From: Ariolimax columbianus
Taxonomy: Eukaryota; Mollusca; Gastropoda; Stylommatophora; Arionidae
Reading direction: 5' to 3'
Assembly (NCBI GenBank): GCA_036924085.1
Contig: JAVGWX010000001.1
Span: 8,422,681 to 8,486,680, forward strand
Length of the DNA stretch: 64,000 nt
Below are positions 13,243 through 25,779 of this stretch, piece by piece; within the stretch, counting starts at the first letter, position 1; every line of letters begins with the position of its first letter. Made by a program: the position numbers and the translations under genes. A model generated the notes under the pieces. It did not search any database. It was not told the DNA's origin and worked only from the letters and a program-made list of their open reading frames with translations.

Positions 13243-13929
13243 GAAGGGTTTATATATCAGGTTGGGGGTCATTGATAAGAATCAAGATATTTAATCATCA
13301 GAAAATGGAAATAATAGTTTGCAAAATGTTTAACCAAAAACCGTAATGTACATACGGTTTGTGTGATAATTTGTTTTTCTTCAAGCACTTGTACTGCAAC
13401 CTTGCACATATATTCTAAAAAAAACCATGCTTAGTTGTGAACTATGGAAATCAAGCTATCTTACAATGTGTAAGAGTTATTATAATTTGCAGTATCCATT
13501 TTTTTGACAAAATTGAGTGAATATTTAAATTCTCGTAAAAACACAATTGCAAGAGACATAACTTTGGCTGTATGTATAATAAAGGGATAATTTTGAAAAG
13601 CATTATAAGAAAAAATGAAGTGTGTATGATCAATGACACAGGAGAAATTACATGAAGAGTTTTGCCAGATTTTTGGAATATAAATTTTCAGTATTTAAAA
13701 ACAGAAATTACGCTTTAAATTAACATTTGGAATGCTACGTTATAATAAATGATATCATGACGTAGGGTGATAATCTTAAGAATACCTGCTCAACCTTTTT
13801 ATGGATATATCAATTTTTAGTACTCTTTAAAGGACAAGTAGCAGCTGAAAATAGAACTTTAAAAAACAATGCGATATGAAAGAATTAAAGTATGCAGCTT
13901 TTACAAATGAAGACAAATATTCTTGTGAG

Positions 13930-14600
13930 TACCCGTAGAGTTGTTTCACCATGGGGATAAACTTGGTGGTGCAGCCGAACTTTGACATGACCATCCACAA
14001 CCCACCTCTGCTTATCGTGTTTAATGTCTTTGTGAGGTCAATAAATGCAATGTATAGATCTATGCTATGCTCCTGGCATTTCTCCTGTATATGTCACGCA
14101 GCGTAGATCATGTCCACAGTTCCCCGTCCGGTTCTGAAGCCACACTGAATCTCTTTGAGGTGGTGGCCTTGTACAAGATGCTTGATTAGTCGATTTAATA
14201 AAAGGCGTGCTAGGATTGTATGCCACAACGCATAGCAGGGAAATTCCACGGGGATAATGACATATCTATTGGTTTCCTTACGTCTGATACATGTGGGCGA
14301 TTGAAGCATCTTTCAATTCCTGCGGGATTTTTCCTCAGCCCACATGATGCTGAAAAGTTTAGTGATCTTCCTAGCATAGCACAGGCCAGCTGACATAGAT
14401 CTTTGCTGGTATTTCATATATATTCCAGGCGCTTTTCCCATCAAAATTACATAAATGGATTTGTGATGATTTTGTCCATCATCGAGTTTATTTTCACCTA
14501 TGGCATCATCTGGATGGCTTCTTCGCTTATGTCTGATGGATGATTTAGAATATTACTTAAATGGTTTTCTCATCTGTCAAGTATCTGGGACTTATATGTT
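13930..14600 (-). pseudogene. LINE RT fragment
   Basis: Minus-strand translation, allowing frameshifts, recovers the fingers and first palm motif of the RT of the C2H2-tailed LINE family. It shows a KAPG-like segment near 14440, the LLNRLIKHLVQGH helix, CGFRTGRGTVDMIYAA, then DLYIAFIDLTKTLNTISRG and MSKFGC. It has an in-frame stop after MIYAA, and the FADD region is absent. Its left end coincides with the point where repeat copy A stops matching copy B, suggesting insertion there. Confidence 0.85.
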
Positions 14601-16050
14601 AACAATTTCCCATATATTTAACTTTGTAAGAGTATAAATACATTGCATTTAGTAATATACAGATTTGGTATCTTTCTTGTAACCTGTTTTTAATTGTTTG
14701 ACAGCTTTTAAAAACTGTCACATTGCAACCCTGGGTCAACGACAAATTAAGCTTATTTTTCATTTCTGGCTAAGCCGTGATTGAGAGTCATTACAAGTTT
14801 GATAATAGCGACAAATGTATAAGGATTTTCTGTTTGACGTACTCTCTCAAAGTAAACATCTGTAATAACAGTATGTGCTCATCACGTTACCAACGTATCT
14901 GTAGTACTACTACAATTATACTACTAACAAGTCTAATTCCGGCTACTGATGTATAGTATGCTCTAGAGATAGTCTTTGTGAGCAATAATCTAGAGATAGT
15001 CATCGTGGGCAATAATCAACTTAAAAAAAACACAGTGACATTCTAGAGCTTGGGTTCTATTACCACGTGATGTACGGGAAGAGAGACGCTGAAGAGCTCA
15101 TATCTCATTAACACGTGATGTACCGGAAGAGAGACGCTGAAGAGGTCATGTCTCACTAATTTTCTTCCTTGCGACTTGAGATAACAAACGAACAATTACA
15201 GTTGAAGAATGTCATCTCATACTTAATGACAGCCGGAAACGTGCATCAAAATTTGGCCGCGAGTAATTCACCCGAAGAACTGGTGTAGCTGTACGGTTGC
15301 TCGTCACGGATAATGAATAAACAAACAAGAGAAAATCAATTGCAGTTACAGGAATGTGGTTCTCAAGAAGACTACTACCCACACCATGAACATACTCTTC
15401 TACAATCTTATAAAGACATGTGACTGAAGACAATTTATTATTTATAACAATGAAGAGAATCAACTAGAACAGAGCTAAAGGCAGAAAAAAAAACAATCAT
15501 CTTCCATATTCTCAAAAATGTTAGTAAAAAAATCCTAAATACAAAAGGATAAAAGGGTGAAAACACAAGAAAATTCTTCTTGCCGACAGCCAAAAATGGT
15601 TACTGAATGTACTCGAAATGACAGAATTGACACAGGAAAATGGTTACTGAATGTACTCGATGTGACAGGATTGACACTTGAAAACAGACAAGAAAAACAT
15701 TGTCAGCTAGAGACATATGATCTCAGAACAGAGAAAAACAGAATATAAAATACATACAACAATAACACGTACACAAATAACATGTGCAATATGGACACTT
15801 GTACTACAGTGTGTACAAAACTGGCACTATCATTATATAAACTATTTTCAACAGCAATATTCACAATATGTACTACGTCATTATATACATTGTGTATTAA
15901 CATAACACGTACAATATGTACACCATATCGCAATATACGCAATAACAGTATGTGTAAAATGTGCAACAATAATGTGCGCAATATTTACATAATGATTATC
16001 TACAGTATAATAGCTGTCCATCGTTGTCGATGAGGACCGCCGACCTCATC
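14601..16050. other. Unassigned stretch with short duplications
   Basis: Two imperfect copies of an approximately 56-bp unit (cacgtgatgtac.ggaagagagacgctgaagag) lie at about 15064-15155. Two copies of a 44-bp unit (aaatggttactgaatgtactcga) lie at about 15594-15685. Degenerate aatatgtac-type repeats follow at 15780-15980. No gene was recognised. Confidence 0.5.
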
Positions 16051-16054
16051 CTTG

Positions 16055-16925
16055 TCAGAGATTTCCCTGTTGGGTGTGGGTGCGCATGTGGCTGAACAGG
16101 CCAATGCGAGCACGAAAACATCTGCTACATATCGGGCACATGAGGTTTGTAGAAGGGGATGGTGTACCCGCTGCTCGGGATTTCCGCGTCTCGCATCTGT
16201 TCTGGGCTTTCACAACACGGTCATCTTCACCAGCAGCTACACCCGATTTGACTGCGCTTCTCCAGTCAGATCTGTTTTTCGCAAGACATTCCCAGGTGTC
16301 GATGTCTATCTGGCAACTTTTTAGTGAGTCTTTCAGACCGTCTTTAAAACGTTTCTTTGGGCGCCCTCTCTCGCGCCATCCCTCTCTCAGCTCGCCGTAG
16401 AACAGCCTCTTTGGGAGCCGCTCGTCTGACATACGGACGAGGTGTCCGGCCCATCCTAGTCGTGCTTTTTCTAGCAGTGCATGGATGCTTGGCATGTTAG
16501 CCCTCGAGAGAACCTCGATGTCAGTGACACGATCTTGCCATCGGATGGGGAATATTCGCCTCAGGCAACCTGTGTGAAAGTGGTTTAACCTCCTTGCATG
16601 TCCAGAGTATACAGTCCAGCTTTCGCAAGCGTATAGTAGGGTTGGAATGATGGTTGCACGGTAGACTTTGAGTTTGGTCTTGACGCTGATGCCACGATGT
16701 GCCCAGACCATCGGGCGCATTCTACCAAAGGCTGTGCTGGCCTTTGCTATTCTGCTTGCCACCTCATCGTCTAGGCTGACAGATCTCGACAGCGTGCTGC
16801 CCAGATATGTGAATTTGTCTACGGCATTTAACGTCTGCCCGCTGACTGTAGCCTCTGGTTTTGTGTACGGCATGCCTGGTGCTGTTTGGTACATGACCTC
16901 TGTTTTTTGGCATTTATGGTCAAAC
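16055..16925 (-). pseudogene. 5'-truncated LINE, C-terminal region with C2H2 finger
   Basis: A 279-codon frame (16894-16055) encodes the C-terminal third of the LINE polyprotein. The order is TEVMYQTAPGMPY, KFTYLGSTLSRSVSLDDEV, LLYACESW, RWQDRVTDIEVLSRANMPS, GHLVRMSDERLPKRLFYGEL, KKRFKDGLKDSLKS, and a C-terminal C2H2 zinc finger (CPICSRCF..HMRTH) just before the stop. Upstream, the family sequence GLTINAKK is readable with a one-base frameshift in an A run near 16908-16913, and family similarity ends near 16925. The RT catalytic core is missing, so it cannot move by itself. The intact frame suggests a fairly recent insertion. It forms an inverted pair with 19045-19775. Confidence 0.9.
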
Positions 16926-17160
16926 CAAAAATCTACAGTACATACAACTATATATTCCAGTTTTTTTTTCCTCTAGAATCAATATTCGGTAATAGTCTCC
17001 CCCAGAAAACGATGATGGGTGTCTGCATGCTGATAGTTCTAGTGGTCCTCTGGCTGTACACACTGCGGCTCCATTCATCAAAGCGACCGCGATTGCTCGA
17101 CCCGTGTTTGAAGAATTATGTAGCCTGTGCATTGTTAGTTCATTGGTTGCAGTGTCACAG

Positions 17161-18392
17161 TCTTTGATTAAAATAAACAATCTACCATGTGGTTAGTAAT
17201 CAAAATAAACAATCTTCCAAGTGGGTATTGATCGATATAAACAATCTGCCAAGTGGGCATTGATTGATATAAACAATCTGCAAAGTGGGCATTGATTGAT
17301 AAAAACTATCTGCCAAGTGGTAATTGTTCGAAATAAACAATCTGCCAAGTGGGCATTGATCAATATAAACAATCTGCCAAGTGGGCATTGATCAACGTAA
17401 ACGATCTGCCAAGTGGGCATTGATCAATAGAAACAATCTGTCACGTTGGCATTGATCGATATAAACAATCTGCCAAGTGTGCATTGATTGATATAAACAA
17501 TCTGCCAAGTGGCCATTGATCAACGTAAACAATCTGCCAAGTGGCCATTGATCGATATAAACAGTCTGCCAAGTGGCCATTGATCAACGTTAACAATCTT
17601 CGAGGTGGTCACTGATCGATATAACAATCTGCCAAGTGGGCTTTGATCACCGTAAACAATTTGCGAGGTGGGCATTGATTGATATAAACAATCTGCCAAG
17701 TGGGCATTGATCAACGTAAACAATCTGCGAGGTGGGCATTGATCGATATAAACAATCTGCCAAGTGAGCATTGATCAACGTAAACAATCTGCGAGGTGGG
17801 CATTGATTGATATAAACAATCTGCCAAATGGGCATTGATCGATATAAACAATCTGCCAAGTGGGCATTGATCAACGTAAACAATCTGCGAGGTGGGCATT
17901 GATTGATATAAACAATCTGCGAGGTGGGCATTGATTGATATGAACAATTTGCCAAGTGGGCATTGATCGATATAAAAATCATCCAAGTGGGCATTGATCA
18001 ACGTAAACAATCTGTCAAGTGGGCATTGATCGATATAAACAATCTGCCATTTGGGCATTGATTGATATAAACAATCTGCCAAGTGGGCATTGATTGATAT
18101 AAACAATCTGCCAAGTGGGCATTGATCAACGTAAACAATCCGCCAAGTGGACATTGATTGATATAAACAATCTGCCAAGTGGGCATTGATCGATATAAAA
18201 ATCATCCAAGTGGGCATTAATCGATATAAACAATCTGCCAAGTGGGCATTGATCGATATAAACAATATCCCAAGTGGGTATTGATTGATTTAAACAATCT
18301 GCCAAGTGGACATTGATCAATGTAAACAATTTGCGAGGTGGGCATTGATCAACGTAAACAATCTGCCAAGTGGGCATTGATCAATTTAAACA
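17161..18392. repeat. Minisatellite, 32-bp unit, ~38 copies
   Basis: Head-to-tail units close to aagtgggcattgatcgatat plus aaacaatctgcc. Variants recur at two positions: cgatata, tgatata, caacgta or caatata in the middle, and gccaagtg or gcgaggtg at the edge. Because 32 is not a multiple of 3, all the long minus-strand frames here (up to 184 codons) simply cycle through the three phases every three units; I do not consider them proteins. Confidence 0.95.
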
Positions 18393-18729
18393 TGTTATTA
18401 CTATTGATATCCAATGCCCCACTATTGGTACTCACGAGGACAGCATGTCAGGTCTTTCATTGCCGCTAATCTTATCATGAGCCAAACAGTAGATCCCCAC
18501 AAGTACCTTAAGATTTGAGTCCGGCACTTAACTGCCTAAATCCAGGTGTCCCAGACAATCACCCCAGAACAGAGGTCACAGGGAATATTTATTTTGATAG
18601 TAGAGTAGGATATTGCCATGAAAACACTGACCTTACACCCTACTCTAACAGGCTCCTGCAATGATTAACCACCTTGAAACACCAATATATCGATATACTC
18701 TTCTCCATCGTTATCAAGCTAATAACTAT

Positions 18730-18970
18730 AATAGCTGACAGGTAAGACGTTTGTCTCTCAGGCGTGTCTCTATAGCTGGCGGGTAGGACGGTTGTCTCTC
18801 TATCAGGTTGCTATAGCTGACAGGAAAGACTCTTATATCTCAGTCGGGTTGATATAGCTGGCAGATAAGATGCTTGTATCTTCGGCGGGTTGCTATATCT
18901 GGCAGGTAAGACGCTTGTCTCTCTAGCGGGTCGCTAAAGCATCCAGATAAGACGCTTTTATTTTTAACGG
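18730..18970. repeat. Degenerate tandem repeat, ~45-bp unit
   Basis: About five copies of tatagctggcaggtaagacg followed by cttgtctctc and a gcgggttgc-like end. The same unit reappears at 20695-20815. It faintly resembles a tRNA D-arm/A-box region, but the A box does not fit well and there is no B box. Confidence 0.7.
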
Positions 18971-19044
18971 GTATAGCAAACGAAATGGGGTTTTGATTTA
19001 CTGGCTGACTGAACTAATGCCTCTCATTAACTCTCCACTACTAA

Positions 19045-19775
19045 ACCCCTCAGCCTTTGGTAGAATGCGCTCGATGGTCTGGGCACGTCGTGGCATCAGC
19101 GTCAAGACCAAACTCAAAGTCTACCGTGCAACCATCATTCCAACCCTACTATACGCTTGCGAAAGCTGGACTGAATACTCTGGACATGCAAGGAGGTTAA
19201 ACCACTTCCATACAGATTGCCTGAGGCGAATATTCCACATCCGATGGCAAGATCGTGTCACTGACATCGAGGTTCTCTCGAGGGCTAACATGCACAGCAC
19301 TCATGCACTGCTAGAAAAAGCACTACTAGGATGGGTCGGACACCTCGTCCGTATGTCAGACGAGCGGCTCCCAAAGAGGCTTCTCTACGGAGAGCTGAGA
19401 GAGGGATGGCGCAAGAGAGGGCGCCCAAAGAAACGTTTTAAAGACGGTCTGAAAGACTCACTAAAAAGTTGCCAGATAGACATCGACACCTAGGAATGTC
19501 TTGCGCAAAACAGATCTGACTGGAGAAGCGCAGTCAAATCGGGTGTAGCTGCCGGTGAAGACGACCGTGTTGTGAAAGCCCAGAGCAGAAATTAAGAGCA
19601 GCGGGAACACCATCCCCTTTTACAAACCTCGTGTGCCCGATATGAAGCAGATGTTTTCGTGCTCGCATTGGCCTGTTCAGCCACATGCGCCCCCACACCC
19701 AACAGGGAAATATGTGACAAGGATGATGTCGGCGGTCCTCATCGACATAATGGACAGCTATTACTACACCCCTCA
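19045..19775 (+). pseudogene. 5'-truncated LINE C-terminal region, second copy
   Basis: Closely similar to 16055-16925 but on the opposite strand. The shared protein runs from FGRMRSMVWARRGISVKTK through LLYACESW, HIRWQDRVTDIEVLSRAN, GHLVRMSDERLPKRLLYGEL and KKRFKDGLKDSLKS. A TAG at 19491-19493 replaces the tryptophan codon of the sister copy. A later frameshift breaks the zinc-finger region (about 19590-19690), whose DNA is still recognisable. Similarity ends near 19775. Confidence 0.9.
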
Positions 19776-20694
19776 ATCTATCACTTCAACTAACACTCAT
19801 TTCAATAAACTGAAGACACTATTTTGAAATAAAAACAAATTCTTTATTCCTACCCAATACAATTTCTCTTCACTTTTCTTTCATATACAGATTACTACAT
19901 ACTCCTACTTAATGACTGTCTATGACTTTAAACTCTAACTACGACTAAACCTAAAACTATAGTCATCAATGTAAACTTCGTCTGCTGTATTTGTGACGAA
20001 TCTTTCGTGTATTTACATTAATGGTATATTCGGTGTCTACCACAGGTGGTCGTCCTTGGCTCTGTCTCTCTACGACGACTGTCGATCTGCGTCGTGGATG
20101 TCGAAATCTAAGCTGGCTCGGACACAGATCTAATATGGCGCTATTGGGCCACGCGACATTCACTGGCTACAAATAATCGGGCGAAAATGTATCTCTTAGC
20201 CGACCTGAATCTTGAAGTAGGGCTGCACTCTTCTATAGCTTAGAGGCTGTCAAATTTACGATGGGCCTGACACAATTCTAATTACTTTGACAACAAAAAT
20301 ATGTATTACCTTTCCTCTGTGAACTGAGGATGGCAACTCTATTGTCAACTATATTATGTCAAAATCTGATCGGATCAGTCTGTCATTGACTTTAAACTAC
20401 TATTCAGTCCCTCTCGGCCTTTTCTCTTTGCGTTTTTTTGGTTTGTTTCTGTTTTGATAACCCTCGAACTAATTTTCCTATGATGCACTTAATTTCAAGA
20501 TGGCGTCGTTTCGTACGTTTCCGCTTTGGTGCATCCTTTATTATTTTGCGCACTGTCACGGCGTTGTGTGTGACCTGGTTCTGGGGAAACTCCCGTCCCT
20601 AATTCGATTAATTATTTAAAAACCCAATTATCTTTGCGGCGTAATAATTGTGAAACTAAGAAACTGTCTAGTCTGAGACACGATTTGTCTGGAA
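19776..20694. other. Unassigned stretch
   Basis: AT-rich flank, then a GC-richer patch (about 19960-20160), then AT-rich again. No domain or repeat family recognised. Confidence 0.35.
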
Positions 20695-20815
20695 AGACTA
20701 AATCTGACAGGAAAGACGCTTATCTCTCTAACAGGTCGCTATATCTGACAGGTAAGTCGCTTGTCTCTCAGGACGGCTGCAATACATAGCAGGTAAGACA
20801 CCTATCTGTCTAAGA
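20695..20815. repeat. Degenerate tandem repeat, ~45-bp unit (as 18730-18970)
   Basis: Three imperfect copies of the ctgacaggaaagacgcttat-type unit found at 18730-18970, here 2 kb away on the far side of the LINE copy. Confidence 0.65.
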
Positions 20816-21295
20816 ACGAAGGAATGTGTACTACATTGCGTTTCAAATCCAACCATCTACAAGCGCCCTATGGTCTCGAAAAATATGAGGTCCGCGTTTC
20901 ATCTTATCGGACATTGACAAATAACTTGCACGTACAATGTACACGCTGTGCACAGAAAATAACCCCCTGACAGGTGATAATAAAAAAGAGAAGGGTGTTA
21001 GCTACTGTCTTGGCAAACAGTTGCGAAAGATAATTAAATTCCAAGCCAACACACCACCTACCTTTTCCAGGGCCTGTAAGCTGTATGAAGACAAATCACA
21101 AAAAGCAAGTGCTACGGAAGACTTTGGCTACCTGGCAGCAGCATTTACCTGTGTGTTTTGGATTGCAGCAATCAAAGTATCCCAAGTATGATTATCCTGG
21201 GTATCATTAGTTCTCAGCTGTTTATCATCCATCCCCATATTCCCACTGCACCTTTCGTCGCATTCGTTGTCCATTGTTGAGTGCTAGAATGTGTT

Positions 21296-21476
21296 ATTGT
21301 ATCTCGTTATTGTATTCCCCCCCCCCCCCCCATTATATACATCCACAGAGCCGCCGCAGATTCACCTTATTTTAAAGTTTTTATATCTCGTTATTGTATT
21401 CCCCCCCCCCCCCCCCATTATATACATCCACAGAGCCGCCGCAGATTCGCCTTATTTTAAAGTTCTTGTATCTCGA
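21296..21476. repeat. Tandem duplication (~84 bp) with poly-C tract
   Basis: Two copies plus a short third start of a unit: tatctcgttattgtatt, a run of 15 or 16 C (21317-21331, 21401-21416), then attatatacatccacagag and a conserved end. Copies differ mainly in C-run length. Confidence 0.9.
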
Positions 21477-24219
21477 ATTCGGTTCCATTGTCTTTTCTTT
21501 CTTTCCTTCTTTATTTCTTTCTTTCTAATAGTCTTATATGTGACAACCTGTTAAACATGCTTCTTTTTCCGTGAAATCCATACCCCTCAACGTTTGGTTC
21601 TTGCGTCCTTAATATCCGCCGAACTCTTATAGAGTGGGTGCTTCTTGTATACAATTATCTGCACTCATAGTTTGGTCTAAATCAGTGTGTATTTGTATTT
21701 TACAATCATAAATCCGAGAATGCTTCTCATCGTTACAATAGAAAAGAGACGCGGGATGGAAGTGATGTGGGAAGAGGTGGCGGTGGGGTGGGGGGTGGGG
21801 GGTTAGTTGGCTATCCCTTTACCCCTTTACAACATAGAACATGTCGCAATTATATTTTCATGCAAATGTTTTAATTCACATTGTCACATTGACAGAATAA
21901 GGATGTCTACTGCACATATTTTGTTTTCACATTAAACTATATTAGTTGATCTTTCATTTAAACCAACAACAGAAACAGTGAAGCGAGATATTTTATTATT
22001 TGCAATAAAAAAATGATTGTTCACATTTTCTGTTTGCATTCAAAAGTATGTCTTGAAAATAGTTTGTGTGAGTAGATCTGAGTCTAAATTGCCGAGAGGT
22101 CAGATAAACTGGTAATAGTACGGACATAACTTAAAGTGTTTCAAAGTTTACACCAGAAACAGCTGTACAGTTATATTACGTGAAGCATTGTTTCTCACTA
22201 CTTGTCGAAACAAATAAATAAGAAGATTCTCAAAGAGTCTGAGTTCTGCAAAATAGCAGCACGGAAAAAAGTATATCTTGTGTCTGGGGCATTCCACTTG
22301 ATGTGGTGAGCCAAGAAACACAATAATTGATGAGGAATTAATGTTCTAAAACTATCAGACGCCCCTTCACGGTCTGAGAAAAGTGACAGCTTAAGTGGAC
22401 CAAATTATAAACGTCCACATAAAACCTAGCTTGTGGAAAAGCGTCCATCCGCGACAAGTAGGACCATCAACAGGAAAAGGCAACTGGCACGATCAGGATC
22501 GATAATCGTAATTGGAAACCGGAAGCTGGCGAAAGGATGGGCGCAGTTTCTTGCAGGAAGTCAGTGGGACAGAGTGGATAATTTCAGCGGTTCATCATCA
22601 TTGAATTCAAGCCGAGTCACTATTACTGAAATCCCAGGTTGGTGAGGGTGCCTATCGTTTCGACTTTTGCCCAGCAGTCCTCACGCGACGAAACAGTACA
22701 GCAATCAGCCGGGAAACAAAGACGGAGCTCTGGCAACATTCGAGACTAAGATAATGGAAAAAGGAAACCTCTGGGGGCAAATCTAATTACGTCTGAGAAA
22801 ATTGAAGTGAGCAAAATGTGTCCTGTTAAAAAATGGCTTTCATTTTGGCTTTAACCCAGCCCCAAAAATGTATTGCCGTCCCATCCACTTTCCATTGTGA
22901 AGATAATGGAGTCTGCCTTCCATAAATCGTGAAGATTTATTTAGCCCGTAGAGAACATTTTGGGAAATTGAGTTTACACTTATGGCCTATATTTTACTAT
23001 GCCAAAGATAATGACGTCTACTCAGCTTTAAACTGGTACCTCACTATTGTAGTTGGGCAATCTACGGCATAACAGATGTAATCTTCCCCCCCCCCCACCC
23101 CACCCCTCCCCTTGTAACAGTTCCAGCTGAAGCATGGACATTTAGGGCAGGGGAGATTGGGCTGGCGAATCAGGGAACAAAAGTTGCCTGAATGCTTGCC
23201 AAGGTCAAGCACCATCTCGACACTAGGTCGACAAAGGAAACGAGTAGTATAAATGGAAGAATTTGTTTGGTACAGGGAAGGTATTCGGAGATGAGGTGGG
23301 GGTTCGTAGCTGACTCCTCTGGCGTTCCGATTTCGCGTAGTTGGGGTTTGTGACAGTCAGACGCCGACACGACCGGCTACGACATTTAGATGTGACAGTG
23401 ATTCGTGGATAATCATCGAATAACAACTAGTTAGGAGTAGTATTCCATATTAGAGTCATGGCTAAGACAGACAACCAACAGGAGACCATTGGACTGTCAT
23501 GATGTTGCTTGAGACTACTCTGCAAAGATGAACTCAAGCAGGCAGGCTATGGGAGAGACTGATAGGCTGTTAGTAGTCTGAGAGGCTGTCAGAAGTTTGT
23601 GAGTGTGTGAGTTTGCAGGGTGACTGAACTATCATACACCTTGAATCAAGGCCACTCTTTCTATAGGTGTTTATGTTGGACACCTTGGGAAAAGTAAAAA
23701 ATCTGAATGTGTATCGTACGTGCAGGGCACCTAGTGAACGATGCGTAATCTAATTACAAATGAATGTACAGATTCGTGTGAATACGTGAAGTGATATACG
23801 TATTTGTGAATGTCCTGATGGGAAATGATCTGATTATATGGAACTGTACAGAACGCCTATGGACGAGATCTGAATGGGTGTGGTATGTGCAGAACACCTT
23901 GGGAACGATATGTGTTCCGAGTGTATATGTATGCACAGATCGACTGAGTATGTGCCTACAAGTAAGCACGTGATCCGACTATAACTAATGTGATCTAATT
24001 GCATATTAATGCAGGGATCGCTTGAGCATACGTGAACCAATTGTATGTGGATGTACATATCATCTGACTGAAGGTGATCTGTTTGTGTGTGAATGCACAT
24101 AACTGAAGATGCGTTTTTGAGTGTGAGTTGAGTATGCAGATAAGGAGAGTGCAGCGGCGAGAACTTGTGTTAGGTAATTTTGAATAATTTTAAAATGCTA
24201 GTGCTTATAACCTTACTTT

Positions 24220-24222
<3 letters not shown>
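21477..24222. other. Unassigned stretch
   Basis: No gene recognised. Notable pieces are a G-rich tract at 21774-21806, a C-rich tract at 23086-23112, and a loosely repetitive zone at 23700-24130 with recurring tgtgaatg/atgtacagat words. Confidence 0.4.

Positions 24223-24282
<60 letters not shown>
24223..24282. repeat. (TA)n microsatellite
   Basis: About 60 bp of pure TA. Confidence 0.95.
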
Positions 24283-24284
<2 letters not shown>

Positions 24285-25779
24285 GATTATTTAGTTAAGA
24301 TGTATTTTGTTAATATTGTGTTTGTTGATTTGTATAATAAAACGATAATGTCCTTAGTATGACAAGAGAGTTTTTTTTTTGGTGGTATTTACTGTTTGAG
24401 GTCGTGACGTGATGTAGATACACGTTGTAACTCTTTAGATAAGTACTACGTGACTGCTTACTACTGAGCTAAAATGCTAGACTCTGCCACAAGCTTATCT
24501 TCCACCACTCCTCGTCAGTTTTACAACAGCGTTATTTAACTAGGGATGATATTAAATGACTTGAAAGAATCTGATCGTCAGAAATAATTAAACCCGTTAG
24601 ATTTATCACACTAAAATTACAGGACGCCTTTTCATTTCAGTTTAACTGATGCTTGTTTTTCTTTCTGGGCATTGAGGTAGTCCTATTTAAGTTATGATTG
24701 ATTACTCTTTTCACGCGGAAGCGGCGCAGATCAATTTGAGTTATATTTCATGGTGATCATCGACCTGGTATCATAAATGGAACAACAAATTTATAAACTG
24801 TGTCATTACTTGCATGTCGGTCATGAAGGCAATAACAACCTACTTTTTCTCAGTTTCTGACTAAGTGATTTGTCACGATGTTAAATAGTCCAACATCTTT
24901 CCATTTTGACATGATCGGTCTATTTTTTCGGTACTTGCATGTGAATTTCAGTATCACATAAGTCCATTCTTAACAAAACTTTTTAAAAAAAAAGCTCAGA
25001 TAATTTGGAAGAAGTAATAAAATAATGTTAAGTAAACCTTGATCCTTCGACTAATTTTAGCAATGGAACCAATAATTAATATACGGAAAGCCCACTGGAG
25101 GTCAAGACTTTTGGTTCTACATAATAGTTCCAAGAAATCAACGCACAACATGCAATCATTTCGACTAACTACACAACATATGGAAACGGTTATGGACAGT
25201 CAAGATGCGCAAACGGCAAAACAAGATGATAAAAGAATGCTTTGGACATGGGTTTGCGGAGACGCATAATCGCCGGGACATTGTAATATCAAATAAAGAT
25301 AGACACAATGACGTCGCTGCGCTGTCATATTCTGTTTCGCATAATAACAGAAGTCGTGTCTTTCAGATCCCTAACAAAACATTCATATTCATTGTTAATC
25401 ATCGTCATTATCTTCATCTTAATCCTCTTACTTATTCTCAAACTCTGTGTTCCTGTCCGTACGTACACACAGATGTCAAACTTGCAGAAGTTGTAGATCT
25501 CTATAACGAAGTTTCACATACCTATAGTCAAACAGGTAGACAAGTATCGCTTTTACGGATCATAAACATTTGCATTTACACCAATCATTAGTATTGTTTA
25601 TCCTTGTGCAGTAGGTGTGTGACGTACATAAAGTTGACCTCGAATGCTATAAACCTGAACATAGAGAGTATGAGGTTCCCACACGAGATAACTTGATTAA
25701 CCGAGACTGACCAATAACAGTCTAGATTGTGTATCATGATTTGAAAATGTCGTGCTAAAACACTCCCCCACGAGAAGCT
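24283..25779. other. Unassigned AT-rich stretch
   Basis: No recognisable gene. Overlapping short plus frames at 25039-25591 have no identifiable domain. Confidence 0.4.

Larger units (their letters stand above)
10640..13925 (+). repeat. Old dispersed repeat, copy A (pair of 51330-54005)
   Basis: Long stretches match 51330-54005 in the same order: 10640-10950 matches 51330-51870, 11780-12090 matches 51880-52160, 12480-13250 matches 52395-53150, and 13320-13920 matches 53470-54005. Copies differ by frequent substitutions and indels, so the duplication is old. Copy A is interrupted by a LINE fragment (10994-11700) sitting between two (TA)n tracts and is cut off on its right by another LINE fragment (13930 onward). 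One short block (about 12345-12450 here) lies before the transposase-like segment but after it in copy B (about 53180-53260). Confidence 0.8.

Noticed and set aside
17193..18377. Long minus-strand frames (up to 184 codons) with repeated residues
   Set aside because: They follow the 32-bp minisatellite, which rotates phase every unit; no non-repetitive coding flank, start context or splice site.
18730..18970. tRNA-derived SINE heads in tandem
   Set aside because: Only a vague A-box resemblance, no B box, unit too short; kept as a plain tandem repeat.
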